Shown piece by piece: positions 1 to 5,973 of a stretch of DNA of 8,174 nucleotides (position 1 is the stretch's first letter; every line of letters starts with the position of its first letter). A program made the translations under genes and the position numbers. Origin of the DNA: Bacteroidota bacterium (GTDB taxonomy: Bacteria > Bacteroidota > Bacteroidia > Flavobacteriales_F > PHOS-HE28); NCBI GenBank assembly GCA_963169595.1, contig CAUJFM010000367.1:1-8174 (forward strand), given 5' to 3'. Under the pieces are notes generated by a model. That model worked only from the letters and a program-made list of their open reading frames with translations, was not told where the DNA came from and made no database searches.

Positions 1-991
1 CTACCTGCTGGCCTTCGAGCCCATCATGGATGATGCCGGCCGGGTGGCCGGCATGCTCGTGGCCGGCATCCCGGAAGAGCTGGTACTGGCGCAAGCCACC
101 CCCGTGCTCGTACGGAACGCGAGCATCGCACTGGTGCTCCTCATCGTGGGAGCCGTCTTCCTGTTCCGCACGGCCGGTCGCCGGCTACAGCACCAGGAGC
201 ACCAACACCAGGCCCTGCGCGCCCAGCACGCCGATGTGACCGACAGCCTCGCCTATGCCGGCAAGATCCAGCGCGCACTGGTGCCTCACCCCGAACTGTA
301 CGCGGTCCACTTCAAGGACGCCTTCGTCATCGACCGGCCCCGTGATGCAGTGGGGGGCGATTTCCACTGGCTGCATCAGGTGAACGAGGATGTGACCCTG
401 GTGGCCGCAGCCGATTGCACCGGTCATGGATTGCCCGGGGCCATGCTGGGGGCCATCGCCTGCTCCCTGCTGAACGAGATCGCCACCAGCGCCCCCACGC
501 ACGATCCGGCCCACATGCTCGCCCTGCTGAACACCCGCCTGGTGCATACCCTCCACCAGCAGGGACAGCGTCGTGGTGCGGGCGACGGGCTGGACATCGC
601 CCTGTGCCGGGTGGACCGGAAGGAGCACGAGATCCTCTTCGCCGGCGCACGGCGCCCCCTGTACTGGCTGCACGGCGGTCAGCTGAGCGTGATCAATGGC
701 GACCGCCTCTCCGTGGGTGGGGCACACCAGCAGGCGGACCGCCGCTTTGCCACGCATCGGCTGGCCTATGCCCCGGGGGACCGCATCTACCTGTTCAGCG
801 ACGGTTACGTGGACCAACTGGGCGGCCCGGAAGGCAGGCGGTTCATGGCCTCCCGGCTGCAGGACCTCATCCACCAGCACAGCCACCTGGACATGGCCAC
901 GCAAGGCCGGCTGTTGGACAAGGCCTTCCTCGATTGGCGCGGGGAGGGCGACCAGGTGGATGACGTCTGCCTGCTCGGACTGGCCGTGTAG
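1..991 (+). CDS. Membrane sensor PP2C/SpoIIE-type serine phosphatase, 5'-truncated by the window edge
   Basis: The open frame runs in from the left edge (first whole codon at base 2), so the N-terminus is missing. The Met at 26 is not a plausible start, because the residues before it (YLLAFEPI) continue the end of a Cache-like extracytoplasmic sensor (FEPIMDDAGRVAGMLVAGIP). A single membrane segment follows (ASIALVLLIVGAVFLF, about bases 119-166), then a short charged linker and the motif YAGKIQRALVP that typically precedes SpoIIE phosphatase domains. Counting from the Met at 26, the metal-binding acidic residues of the PP2C fold are present: D112 in VGGDFHW, D130 in ADCTGHG, D259 in LFSDGYVD and D312/D313 in VDDVCLLG. 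The family dephosphorylates serine or threonine on partner proteins such as anti-sigma-factor antagonists; no partner is visible here. The usual VSGDFYW motif reads VGGDFHW. The phosphatase call is secure, but the ligand and target cannot be inferred. Confidence 0.9.
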   Translation, partial: YLLAFEPIMDDAGRVAGMLVAGIPEELVLAQATPVLVRNASIALVLLIVGAVFLFRTAGRRLQHQEHQHQALRAQHADVTDSLAYAGKIQRALVPHPELYAVHFKDAFVIDRPRDAVGGDFHWLHQVNEDVTLVAAADCTGHGLPGAMLGAIACSLLNEIATSAPTHDPAHMLALLNTRLVHTLHQQGQRRGAGDGLDIALCRVDRKEHEILFAGARRPLYWLHGGQLSVINGDRLSVGGAHQQADRRFATHRLAYAPGDRIYLFSDGYVDQLGGPEGRRFMASRLQDLIHQHSHLDMATQGRLLDKAFLDWRGEGDQVDDVCLLGLAV

Positions 992-998
992 CGTCGCC

Positions 999-1032
999 TT
1001 GGCGTCCGTACCGGGCCCACCTCCTATCTTTG
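999..1032 (+). promoter_or_regulatory. Bacteroidota-type promoter (-33 TTG, -7 TATCTTTG) for the DUF349 operon
   Basis: TATCTTTG at 1025-1032 matches the Bacteroidota -7 consensus TAnnTTTG at every specified base. A TTG at 999-1001 can serve as the -33 element, with 23 nt between, which is at the long end of the usual range. Transcription would begin near 1037-1040, leaving a leader of roughly 35 nt before the ATG at 1073. It lies in the 3' flank of the phosphatase gene and would drive the four genes from 1073 to 5385. The -7 match is direct; activity is inferred. Confidence 0.6.
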
Positions 1033-1072
1033 GCAGGTGCACCGCATCATGGCGGGGCATGGTTATTTCCGC

Positions 1073-2821
1073 ATGGCTACGAAAGGAGAGCTGATCGCAC
1101 GGCTCGAGGAACTACTTGCCCAGGAGGACATCGAACAAGCCTCCGAAGCGGTGGAAGGTGTGAAAGAGGCGTACGAGGCACTCGTGGCCGCAACGCAGCA
1201 GGAACATCCCGCCGAGGTGGCGGAAGGTGAAGCGGTGGTCGCGGAAGGCGCCCAACCCGAAGCACCTGCCGTGGCCATCGAGTCGGCCCCCTTGCACGAC
1301 GAGGACGACAAGCGGTTCAAGCAGCTGATGGACGCCTTCCACCAGCGCGTGAACGACATCCGCCGCCGGAAGGCCAAGGAGGAGGCCGACAACCTGGCCG
1401 CAAAGAAGGCCGTGATGGACGAGCTCCGGGGCCTCATCACCGGCGAGGAGAACATCGGCACCGCCTTCCAGAAGTTCAAGGACCTGCAGGAGAAGTGGAA
1501 GACGATCGGCAACGTGCCGGCCCAACAGTACCGGGAGCTCCAGAGCGATTACTCCCACCTGCTGGACGAGTTCTTCTACCACATCCGCATCTACAAGGAG
1601 CTGCGCGATCACGACCTGCGGAAGAACACCGCGCTGAAGCAGGCCCTGATCAGTGACATGCAGAGCCTGGCCCAGAAGGACAACATCCGCGAGCTGGAGC
1701 AGCAGGTTCGCGATTACCAGGAGAAGTGGCACCAGGTGGGCCCCGTCCTCAAGGAGGAATGGGAGGCCATCCGCGATGGGTTCTGGAACGCCACCCGCGC
1801 GGTCTATGACAAGATCCATGAGCACTACAAGGTCCGCAGGGCCGAGCACGAGGCCAACCTCCAGGCCAAGCAGGCCCTCATCGAGAAGGTGACCACGCTC
1901 ACGGCCAACATCGGCACCCCGAACGCCAAGGAGTGGAAGACCCTGACCGACCAGGTGCTCGAACTGCAGAACGCGTGGAAGGCCGTGGGCTTTGCCACCA
2001 AGAAGGACAACGAGCGCGTGTGGAAGGAGTTCCGCAACGCCTGCAACGGCTTCTTCGATGCGAAGAAGGCCTACTTCGACAAGCTGAAGGACCAGTACAA
2101 GGATGCGCGCGAACGCAAGCAGGCCCTGCTGGACGAGGCGTTGAAGCTGAAGGACAGCACGGAGTGGCGGCAGACGGCCGACAAGCTGAAGTTGCTGCAG
2201 CAGCGCTGGAAAGAGGCCGGCAGCGCCGGTCCGCGCGACGAGAACCGCCTATGGACCCGCTTCCGCGAGGCCTGCGACACCTTCTTCCAGAACCGCAAGG
2301 CCACCTTCGAGAAGCTCGATGCCGAACAGGCCGTGCACGCCCAGGAGAAGGAGGCCCTGCTCACCGAGATCGAAGGGTTCCAGCTGAGCGGCGACCGCGG
2401 CAAGGACCTGGACACCCTGAAGTCCTTCTCCCAGCGCTGGATGAACAGCGGACGGGTGTCACCCAAGCTGTACGATGCCCTGAGCGAGCGCTACCGCCTT
2501 GCGCTGGACAAGCACTATGGCCAGCTGAAGCTCGAGGGAGATGAACGCCGCCGCATGCAGTTCCAGGACCATGTGGACAGTCTGAAGAGCGGCCCGGACG
2601 GCAAGGACCGGATCGAGCGCGAGAGCCGGTTCATCAAGCGGAAGATCGAGGAGCTCGAGAACGAGATGCGCCAGATGGAACGGAACATGGGCATGTTCAA
2701 CTTCAAGAGCGCCAGCGGTGAGGCCATGCGGAAGGACATGGAGAAGAAGATCGAGAAGCTGGGCCGCGATGTGGAACGCCTCAAGGGACAGCATCGTGAA
2801 CTCTTGAAGGAGCTGCGTTGA
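1073..2821 (+). CDS. DUF349 repeat protein, 582 aa
   Basis: A highly charged, almost wholly helical soluble protein. Five DUF349 repeats of about 77-83 residues are seen, each marked by a tryptophan motif: W142 (LQEKWKTIGNV), W219 (YQEKWHQVGPV), W302 (LQNAWKAVGFA), W379 (LQQRWKEAGSA) and W456 (FSQRWMNSGRV). Repeats 3 and 4 are the best conserved and share the pattern W-x-x-F-R-x-A-C-(N/D)-x-F-F. An acidic, Ala/Glu/Pro-rich linker (about residues 38-75) follows a short N-terminal helix. A C-terminal coiled coil (about 505-582) contains the NMGMF motif typical of Bacteroidota members. There is no signal peptide or membrane segment. The family's function is unknown to me. I chose ATG 1073 over GTG 1037 because the promoter at 1025-1032 would place the transcript start at about 1037, and because MATKGELIARLEELL resembles the N-terminus of relatives. 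The stop overlaps the thioesterase start, and this gene heads the operon. Confidence 0.88.
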   Translation: MATKGELIARLEELLAQEDIEQASEAVEGVKEAYEALVAATQQEHPAEVAEGEAVVAEGAQPEAPAVAIESAPLHDEDDKRFKQLMDAFHQRVNDIRRRKAKEEADNLAAKKAVMDELRGLITGEENIGTAFQKFKDLQEKWKTIGNVPAQQYRELQSDYSHLLDEFFYHIRIYKELRDHDLRKNTALKQALISDMQSLAQKDNIRELEQQVRDYQEKWHQVGPVLKEEWEAIRDGFWNATRAVYDKIHEHYKVRRAEHEANLQAKQALIEKVTTLTANIGTPNAKEWKTLTDQVLELQNAWKAVGFATKKDNERVWKEFRNACNGFFDAKKAYFDKLKDQYKDARERKQALLDEALKLKDSTEWRQTADKLKLLQQRWKEAGSAGPRDENRLWTRFREACDTFFQNRKATFEKLDAEQAVHAQEKEALLTEIEGFQLSGDRGKDLDTLKSFSQRWMNSGRVSPKLYDALSERYRLALDKHYGQLKLEGDERRRMQFQDHVDSLKSGPDGKDRIERESRFIKRKIEELENEMRQMERNMGMFNFKSASGEAMRKDMEKKIEKLGRDVERLKGQHRELLKELR

Positions 2822-3240
2822 CCCCCACCCGGCCATTCCCGGTCACCCTCCCGATCGACATCGCATGGGGCGAGCAGGACGCCTTCGGCCACCTGAACAA
2901 CGTGGCCTATCTCCGCTACTTCGAGAGCGTGCGCATGCACTTTCTCGAGCGCACGGGCATCCTGCGTTCGCATGCCGAACTGGGCATCGGGGTGATCCTG
3001 GCCAGCACGCAATGTGACTTCCTGCGTCCGGTGCACTGGCCCGCCCGACTGCTGGCCTCCACCGGCTGCACGGCCATCGGCAACACAAGCTTCACGCTGA
3101 CCTACCAGTTGGAGGACGAACTAGGCCACCTTGTGGCCAAGGGTACGAGCGTGCTGGTGATGTATGACTACCGCGCCGGCCACAAGGTGCCCGTTCCCGC
3201 CCCCATCCGTGAGGCCATCGACCTGATCCATCGGACATGA
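2818..3240 (+). CDS. Acyl-CoA thioesterase of the 4HBT / YbgC-like hot-dog family
   Basis: A single hot-dog domain of 140 aa, the normal length for the family. The diagnostic motif WGEQDAFGHLNNVAYLRYFE is at residues 17-36: D21 aligns with the catalytic aspartate of 4-hydroxybenzoyl-CoA thioesterase-type enzymes, and G24-H25-x-N27-N28 is the conserved GHxNN turn. Members hydrolyse acyl-CoA thioesters in the cytoplasm, and the acyl chain cannot be predicted from sequence. The C-terminal half (LLASTGCTAIGNTSFTLTYQ, then TSVLVMYDY) fits the remaining beta strands. The start is TTG at 2818, sharing bases with the TGA of the DUF349 gene (2819-2821). The next in-frame ATG would remove the catalytic motif, so TTG is strongly favoured. 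No ribosome binding site is evident, so translation probably relies on coupling. The 3' end overlaps the next gene as ATGA. Confidence 0.88.
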   Translation: MTPTRPFPVTLPIDIAWGEQDAFGHLNNVAYLRYFESVRMHFLERTGILRSHAELGIGVILASTQCDFLRPVHWPARLLASTGCTAIGNTSFTLTYQLEDELGHLVAKGTSVLVMYDYRAGHKVPVPAPIREAIDLIHRT

Positions 3241-3743
3241 GAACCGCCTTCCTGCCCATCGCATGCGGCCTGTTGGTGGCCTGCGGCACACCGCCCTCCC
3301 CTTCCCCAGCCCCCGTGGAAGCCACGCCGGCTCCCGTGCCCGGCTGGGACCTGAGCCTGCAGCTCGTGGGCGAGTGGATCGACAGCACCAGCCGCAACCA
3401 GTTCGTGGTGCACGAGGCCTGGAGCGTGCAGGATGACAGCACCCTGAAGGGCATCGGCCATGTGCTGGCCGGTGCGGACACCGTGTTCATCGAGGCTTTA
3501 CGCCTGGCACATCGGAAGGGAGTGCTGATCTACTCGGCCCTGCCCGGCGGGGAGAAGAGCGGCACCTTCACCGACTTCACGTGCACGCTGGTGGCCGATG
3601 ATTCCCTGGTGTTCACCAACGCGACCAACGATTTCCCCAAGCGCATCCGCTATGTGCGCACCGGTGGCGGCTGGCATGCCGTGATCGATGAGGACAAGGA
3701 GGGGCCGCAGCGCACCGAGCACTTCCACTTCACCGCGCGCTGA
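3237..3743 (+). CDS. DUF6265 family lipoprotein
   Basis: A 168-aa protein with a lipoprotein signal peptide: the short hydrophobic stretch ends in the lipobox L13-V14-A15-C16, followed by Gly. A Pro/Ala/Ser-rich tether covers about residues 18-36 and would hold the domain off the membrane. The remainder fits DUF6265: LVGEW (43-47), HEAW (59-62), the stretch GADTVFIEALRL with its characteristic TVF-E pattern, YSALPGG, and TNATNDFPKRIRY containing N131-D132-F133-P134, equivalent to the family's HDFP motif. The family is predicted to form a small beta-rich fold and has no known function. The ATG overlaps the TGA of the thioesterase gene (ATGA), which implies translational coupling. The variant N131 in place of the usual His of HDFP is worth noting. 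The family assignment is from memory of the motif pattern and would be settled by a profile search. Confidence 0.78.
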   Translation: MRTAFLPIACGLLVACGTPPSPSPAPVEATPAPVPGWDLSLQLVGEWIDSTSRNQFVVHEAWSVQDDSTLKGIGHVLAGADTVFIEALRLAHRKGVLIYSALPGGEKSGTFTDFTCTLVADDSLVFTNATNDFPKRIRYVRTGGGWHAVIDEDKEGPQRTEHFHFTAR

Positions 3744-3765
3744 TCGCCGCAGACCGGCCAACCAC

Positions 3766-5385
3766 GTGAAGCCGATCATCGACGCCTCGAAACGCCTGTA
3801 CGAACGATCGGGTGGCTTCATGCGCGGATTGATCCGGGTCAGCAACAGTGTGGTCGCACTGGTGCTCATCGCCCTGGTCTTCTATCTCGGCATTCGCTCG
3901 GAACGCACCGGCTTTGTACGGGAAGTGCTGGACCCCGGGCTGAAGCGCATCTCAAGGCCCGTATTGAATGCTTTCCGGGGCCGTCCTCCGGAGGTGCCCC
4001 AACTGCTCATCGCGCTCGACCCCGAAGAGCGGGACAGTCTGGACGCGCTGCAACGGTCAGCACTGGAAGCAGGCTGGGTGGGCAGCGACCTGCTCGCCCA
4101 TTTCGCGGTCACCGCCACATACAATGAGGTGGAGGTCCCGGCGGTCATCGGCCTGAAGGAAGGCCCCGCCCGGGAAGAGGCAAGCTGGACCTATCAGGTG
4201 CGGCTCTTGCCGGGCGACACCGTGCTGGGCATGCGCACCTTCGACCTGGAACCCGTGCTGGGCCCCCAGGCCTTGCATGCCGCCGTCCTCCCCGTGTTCT
4301 GGGAACAACTGGGACTGCCCATGCCCGGTGCGGCGCTGGTGGAACTGACGCTCGGTGAAGGGTTCGAAGGCCTCTTCATCGCCCGCGAGGGGATGGATGG
4401 GCTGTGGTGCGCACAGCAGGGCCTGGGAAGCGGTCCCATCCTGCGGCTCGACGATGGCCTCACCATTCAGGCCGAACTGGACATCGCGGATGTGCCGGAG
4501 CCCAGGCCCGCATTGTCCCCGCCGGATTGGTCCGCCGCGCCCATCATGGTGGTCGACCCCGGGCGCCTCTCCACCGACGCGGCCTTTGCCAAACGCACGG
4601 CCGGGGCCGTCAAGGCCTTGGAGGACCTGCGCGCAGGTCGGCGACCGGCATCGGAAGTGTTCGAAGTGGCTTCCACCGCCAAGGCCATGGCGATGGCCGA
4701 TCTGATCGGCGCACAGGACGCCCTGCAGTGGACCACGGTCCGCATGGTGCTGGACAGCCTTTCGGGCAGGCTGAAGCTGATCCCAACGACCGGCCGCGCC
4801 CTGGAGCCCACCCCTGCCCTGCTCGCCACACGGCGTGACCCGGCCGTTCCAGGGGCCTCGACCTTCACCGACCGCCTGCTGGAGGACCCGGTGATGCTCC
4901 AGGCCTACGTGGCCTGCCTGGACAGCCTCTCCAACGAGACCGCCGTCCTTGACCTCTGGACCTCTGTTGAGGCCGCCACGGGGCGCTTGGAGCGCATCGT
5001 GATGGCCGAGTACACCTCCGCCAAGGCCGATCGTTCCACCTTGGATCGCAACCGCGTGCTCATCCAACGGAGCCTCTACCCGCGCGAAGCGGTGCTTGCG
5101 TACGTTCGACCCGCGCGGTCGACCACATACAGCATCGCCGTGGCCAATGTCCATAGCCTGCCCGTGCAGGTGCTCGCCCTGGTGGCCGGTCAGGATACCA
5201 TTCCCGTGGAACGACCGCTCCTGCTCCCTCCTCGTGAACCAGGGCTTCCGCTGCGTTACGTGGGTGTGGAGTTCGCAGCTGAAAGGACCGACCAACGCAC
5301 CCTGCACGTGCTGGTGACCATCCCTGGACTTCAGGGATCGCGCACTGCGGAGGTGCGGATGTGGTCCGTGCTCGATGCCGAATGA
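3766..5385 (+). CDS. Membrane-anchored, divergent CotH-kinase-like protein
   Basis: 539 aa from GTG 3766, 22 nt after the lipoprotein stop. One membrane helix lies at about residues 25-43 (NSVVALVLIALVFYLGIR), so most of the protein is probably periplasmic. Blocks in order resemble the Bacteroidota CotH-kinase family: PQLLIALDPEERDSLDALQR (like PxIxIDIKFxxxxxLxxKR), AVIGLKEG with K131 (like RLKGD), SWTYQVRLL, VLGMRTFDLEP around M156 (like LFGMKRFSLQ), GLFIAREGMD at 203-211 (like GIYALEEHF), and FEVASTAKAMAMADLIGAQ at 299-317 (like FDVEKMAKYFALxDLxGAH). The active-site-like block reads ALQWTTVR (319-326) and LKLIPTTG (336-343), where I expect ALxWHNxR and LEPIxFDG, so acidic and His/Asn positions are missing. 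A beta-rich tail follows from about 430. CotH kinases phosphorylate proteins; this one may be catalytically inactive. An upstream in-frame ATG at 3688 lies inside the lipoprotein gene and encodes a low-complexity Arg-rich stretch, so I rejected it. ATG 3820 is an alternative start. The relationship is inferred from remembered motifs. Confidence 0.68.
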   Translation: MKPIIDASKRLYERSGGFMRGLIRVSNSVVALVLIALVFYLGIRSERTGFVREVLDPGLKRISRPVLNAFRGRPPEVPQLLIALDPEERDSLDALQRSALEAGWVGSDLLAHFAVTATYNEVEVPAVIGLKEGPAREEASWTYQVRLLPGDTVLGMRTFDLEPVLGPQALHAAVLPVFWEQLGLPMPGAALVELTLGEGFEGLFIAREGMDGLWCAQQGLGSGPILRLDDGLTIQAELDIADVPEPRPALSPPDWSAAPIMVVDPGRLSTDAAFAKRTAGAVKALEDLRAGRRPASEVFEVASTAKAMAMADLIGAQDALQWTTVRMVLDSLSGRLKLIPTTGRALEPTPALLATRRDPAVPGASTFTDRLLEDPVMLQAYVACLDSLSNETAVLDLWTSVEAATGRLERIVMAEYTSAKADRSTLDRNRVLIQRSLYPREAVLAYVRPARSTTYSIAVANVHSLPVQVLALVAGQDTIPVERPLLLPPREPGLPLRYVGVEFAAERTDQRTLHVLVTIPGLQGSRTAEVRMWSVLDAE

Positions 5386-5409
5386 ACGCTGCACTACGGA
5401 GAACTTGCC

Positions 5410-5417
5410 TACTTTCA
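5410..5417 (+). promoter_or_regulatory. Possible -7 promoter element upstream of mscL
   Basis: TACTTTCA resembles the Bacteroidota -7 box TAnnTTTG with two mismatches and lies 28 nt before the mscL start, in the 60-nt gap after the CotH-like gene. No TTG is seen at the expected -33 distance. It could give mscL its own transcript, although read-through from the upstream operon is equally possible. Confidence 0.3.
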
Positions 5418-5445
5418 CGCTGTTCAAACCAATACCCTCAAGAGC

Positions 5446-5874
5446 ATGGGCATGATGAAGGAGTTCAAGGAGTTCGCGATGCGCGGCAACCTGGTGGATA
5501 CGGCCGTTGCATTCGTCATGGGCGGCGCGTTCGGCAAGGTCGTCAGCGGATTCGTTGATGGCATGGTGATGCCACTTGTCGGCATGCTCACCAGCGGTGT
5601 CGACTTCAAGGAATTGAAATGGGTGATCCAAAGCGGTGTTGCGGAGGTGAAGGATGCCGCCGGGACCGTTGTCACCCCTGCCGTGGCCGAGGTATCGGTG
5701 AAGTACGGTGCCTTCATCACCGTCATCATCGACTTCCTGATCGTGGCCTTCGCCATCTTCATGGTCGTAAAGGCCATGAACAAGATGAAGAAGTCCGAAC
5801 CCGCGCCGCCCCCCCCGGGTCCCTCCAATGAGGAGAAGCTCCTCATGGAGATCCGCGACGCGCTGAAGAAGTAA
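5446..5874 (+). CDS. mscL: Large-conductance mechanosensitive channel MscL
   Basis: 142 aa, close to the 136 of the E. coli channel. All parts of the homopentameric inner-membrane tension-gated channel are present: the N-terminal amphipathic helix (MKEFKEFAMRGNLVDTAVAF), the pore-lining TM1 with the conserved FVMGGAFGKVVSGFVDGMVMP stretch (quoted from FVMGGAFGKVV), a periplasmic loop (about 48-85, with DAAGTVVTPAVAEV), TM2 (about 88-110, FITVIIDFLIVAFAIFMVV), a Lys-rich turn, a proline-rich linker (PAPPPPGP) and the C-terminal bundle helix EEKLLMEIRDALKK. The family releases small solutes during hypo-osmotic shock. ATG codons at 5446, 5452 and 5455 are all possible starts; the first is used here, and the third would give the most typical N-terminus. 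An 8-base C run (5809-5816) encodes the prolines of the linker. A terminator follows closely. Confidence 0.97.
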   Translation: MGMMKEFKEFAMRGNLVDTAVAFVMGGAFGKVVSGFVDGMVMPLVGMLTSGVDFKELKWVIQSGVAEVKDAAGTVVTPAVAEVSVKYGAFITVIIDFLIVAFAIFMVVKAMNKMKKSEPAPPPPGPSNEEKLLMEIRDALKK

Positions 5875-5892
5875 GCACATCCTCCAGTCGGG

Positions 5893-5930
5893 CGCCCCGT
5901 TCATGATCCGCATGGACGGGGCGTTCCGTT
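5893..5930 (+). terminator. Intrinsic terminator after mscL
   Basis: CGCCCCGTTCATG (5893-5905) pairs with CATGGACGGGGCG (5911-5923) as a 13-bp stem with one G-U wobble and a 5-nt loop (ATCCG). It is followed by the T-containing tail TTCCGTT (5924-5930). It lies 18 nt after the mscL stop. The stem is strong but the U tract is weak, as is often seen in GC-rich Bacteroidota. The imperfect symmetry means it may also work in the reverse direction. Confidence 0.75.
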
Positions 5931-5955
5931 CACTTCCGGAACGGTCCTTGCTGGG

Positions 5956-5963
5956 TACTTTCG
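5956..5963 (+). promoter_or_regulatory. Possible -7 promoter element before the CsgG-like lipoprotein gene
   Basis: TACTTTCG matches the Bacteroidota -7 consensus TAnnTTTG except for one base. It follows the mscL terminator, so a promoter is needed here. It ends only 10 nt before the ATG at 5974, which would give a very short leader or a leaderless transcript. No TTG is present at the usual -33 spacing. Confidence 0.4.
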
Positions 5964-5973
5964 CCTCCCCGCC

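Noticed and set aside
991..1010. CGCCTTGGCG as a terminator after the phosphatase gene
   Set aside because: The stem is only 4 bp with a 2-nt loop and no T tract, and the TTG within it is better explained as the -33 element.
185..1060. Long minus-strand open frame opposite the phosphatase gene
   Set aside because: It is a shadow of the plus-strand gene in GC-rich DNA. The translation has no recognisable motif, while the plus strand carries the full PP2C motif set.
3688..3765. N-terminal extension of the CotH-like protein from ATG 3688
   Set aside because: The extra 26 residues are Arg/Ser/Thr/Pro-rich and overlap the lipoprotein gene by 56 bases; GTG 3766 gives a clean N-terminus just before the membrane helix.
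4624..4639. Perfect 16-bp palindrome GACCTGCGCGCAGGTC
   Set aside because: It lies inside the CotH-like coding region, spells an ordinary DLRAG peptide stretch, and has no second copy that I can see; GC-rich coding DNA yields such palindromes by chance.
4057..5913. Very long (618-codon) minus-strand open frame across the CotH-like gene and mscL
   Set aside because: It runs antisense through mscL, a certain gene, and its translation is His/Gly-rich low-complexity sequence without domains. It reflects third-position GC bias.
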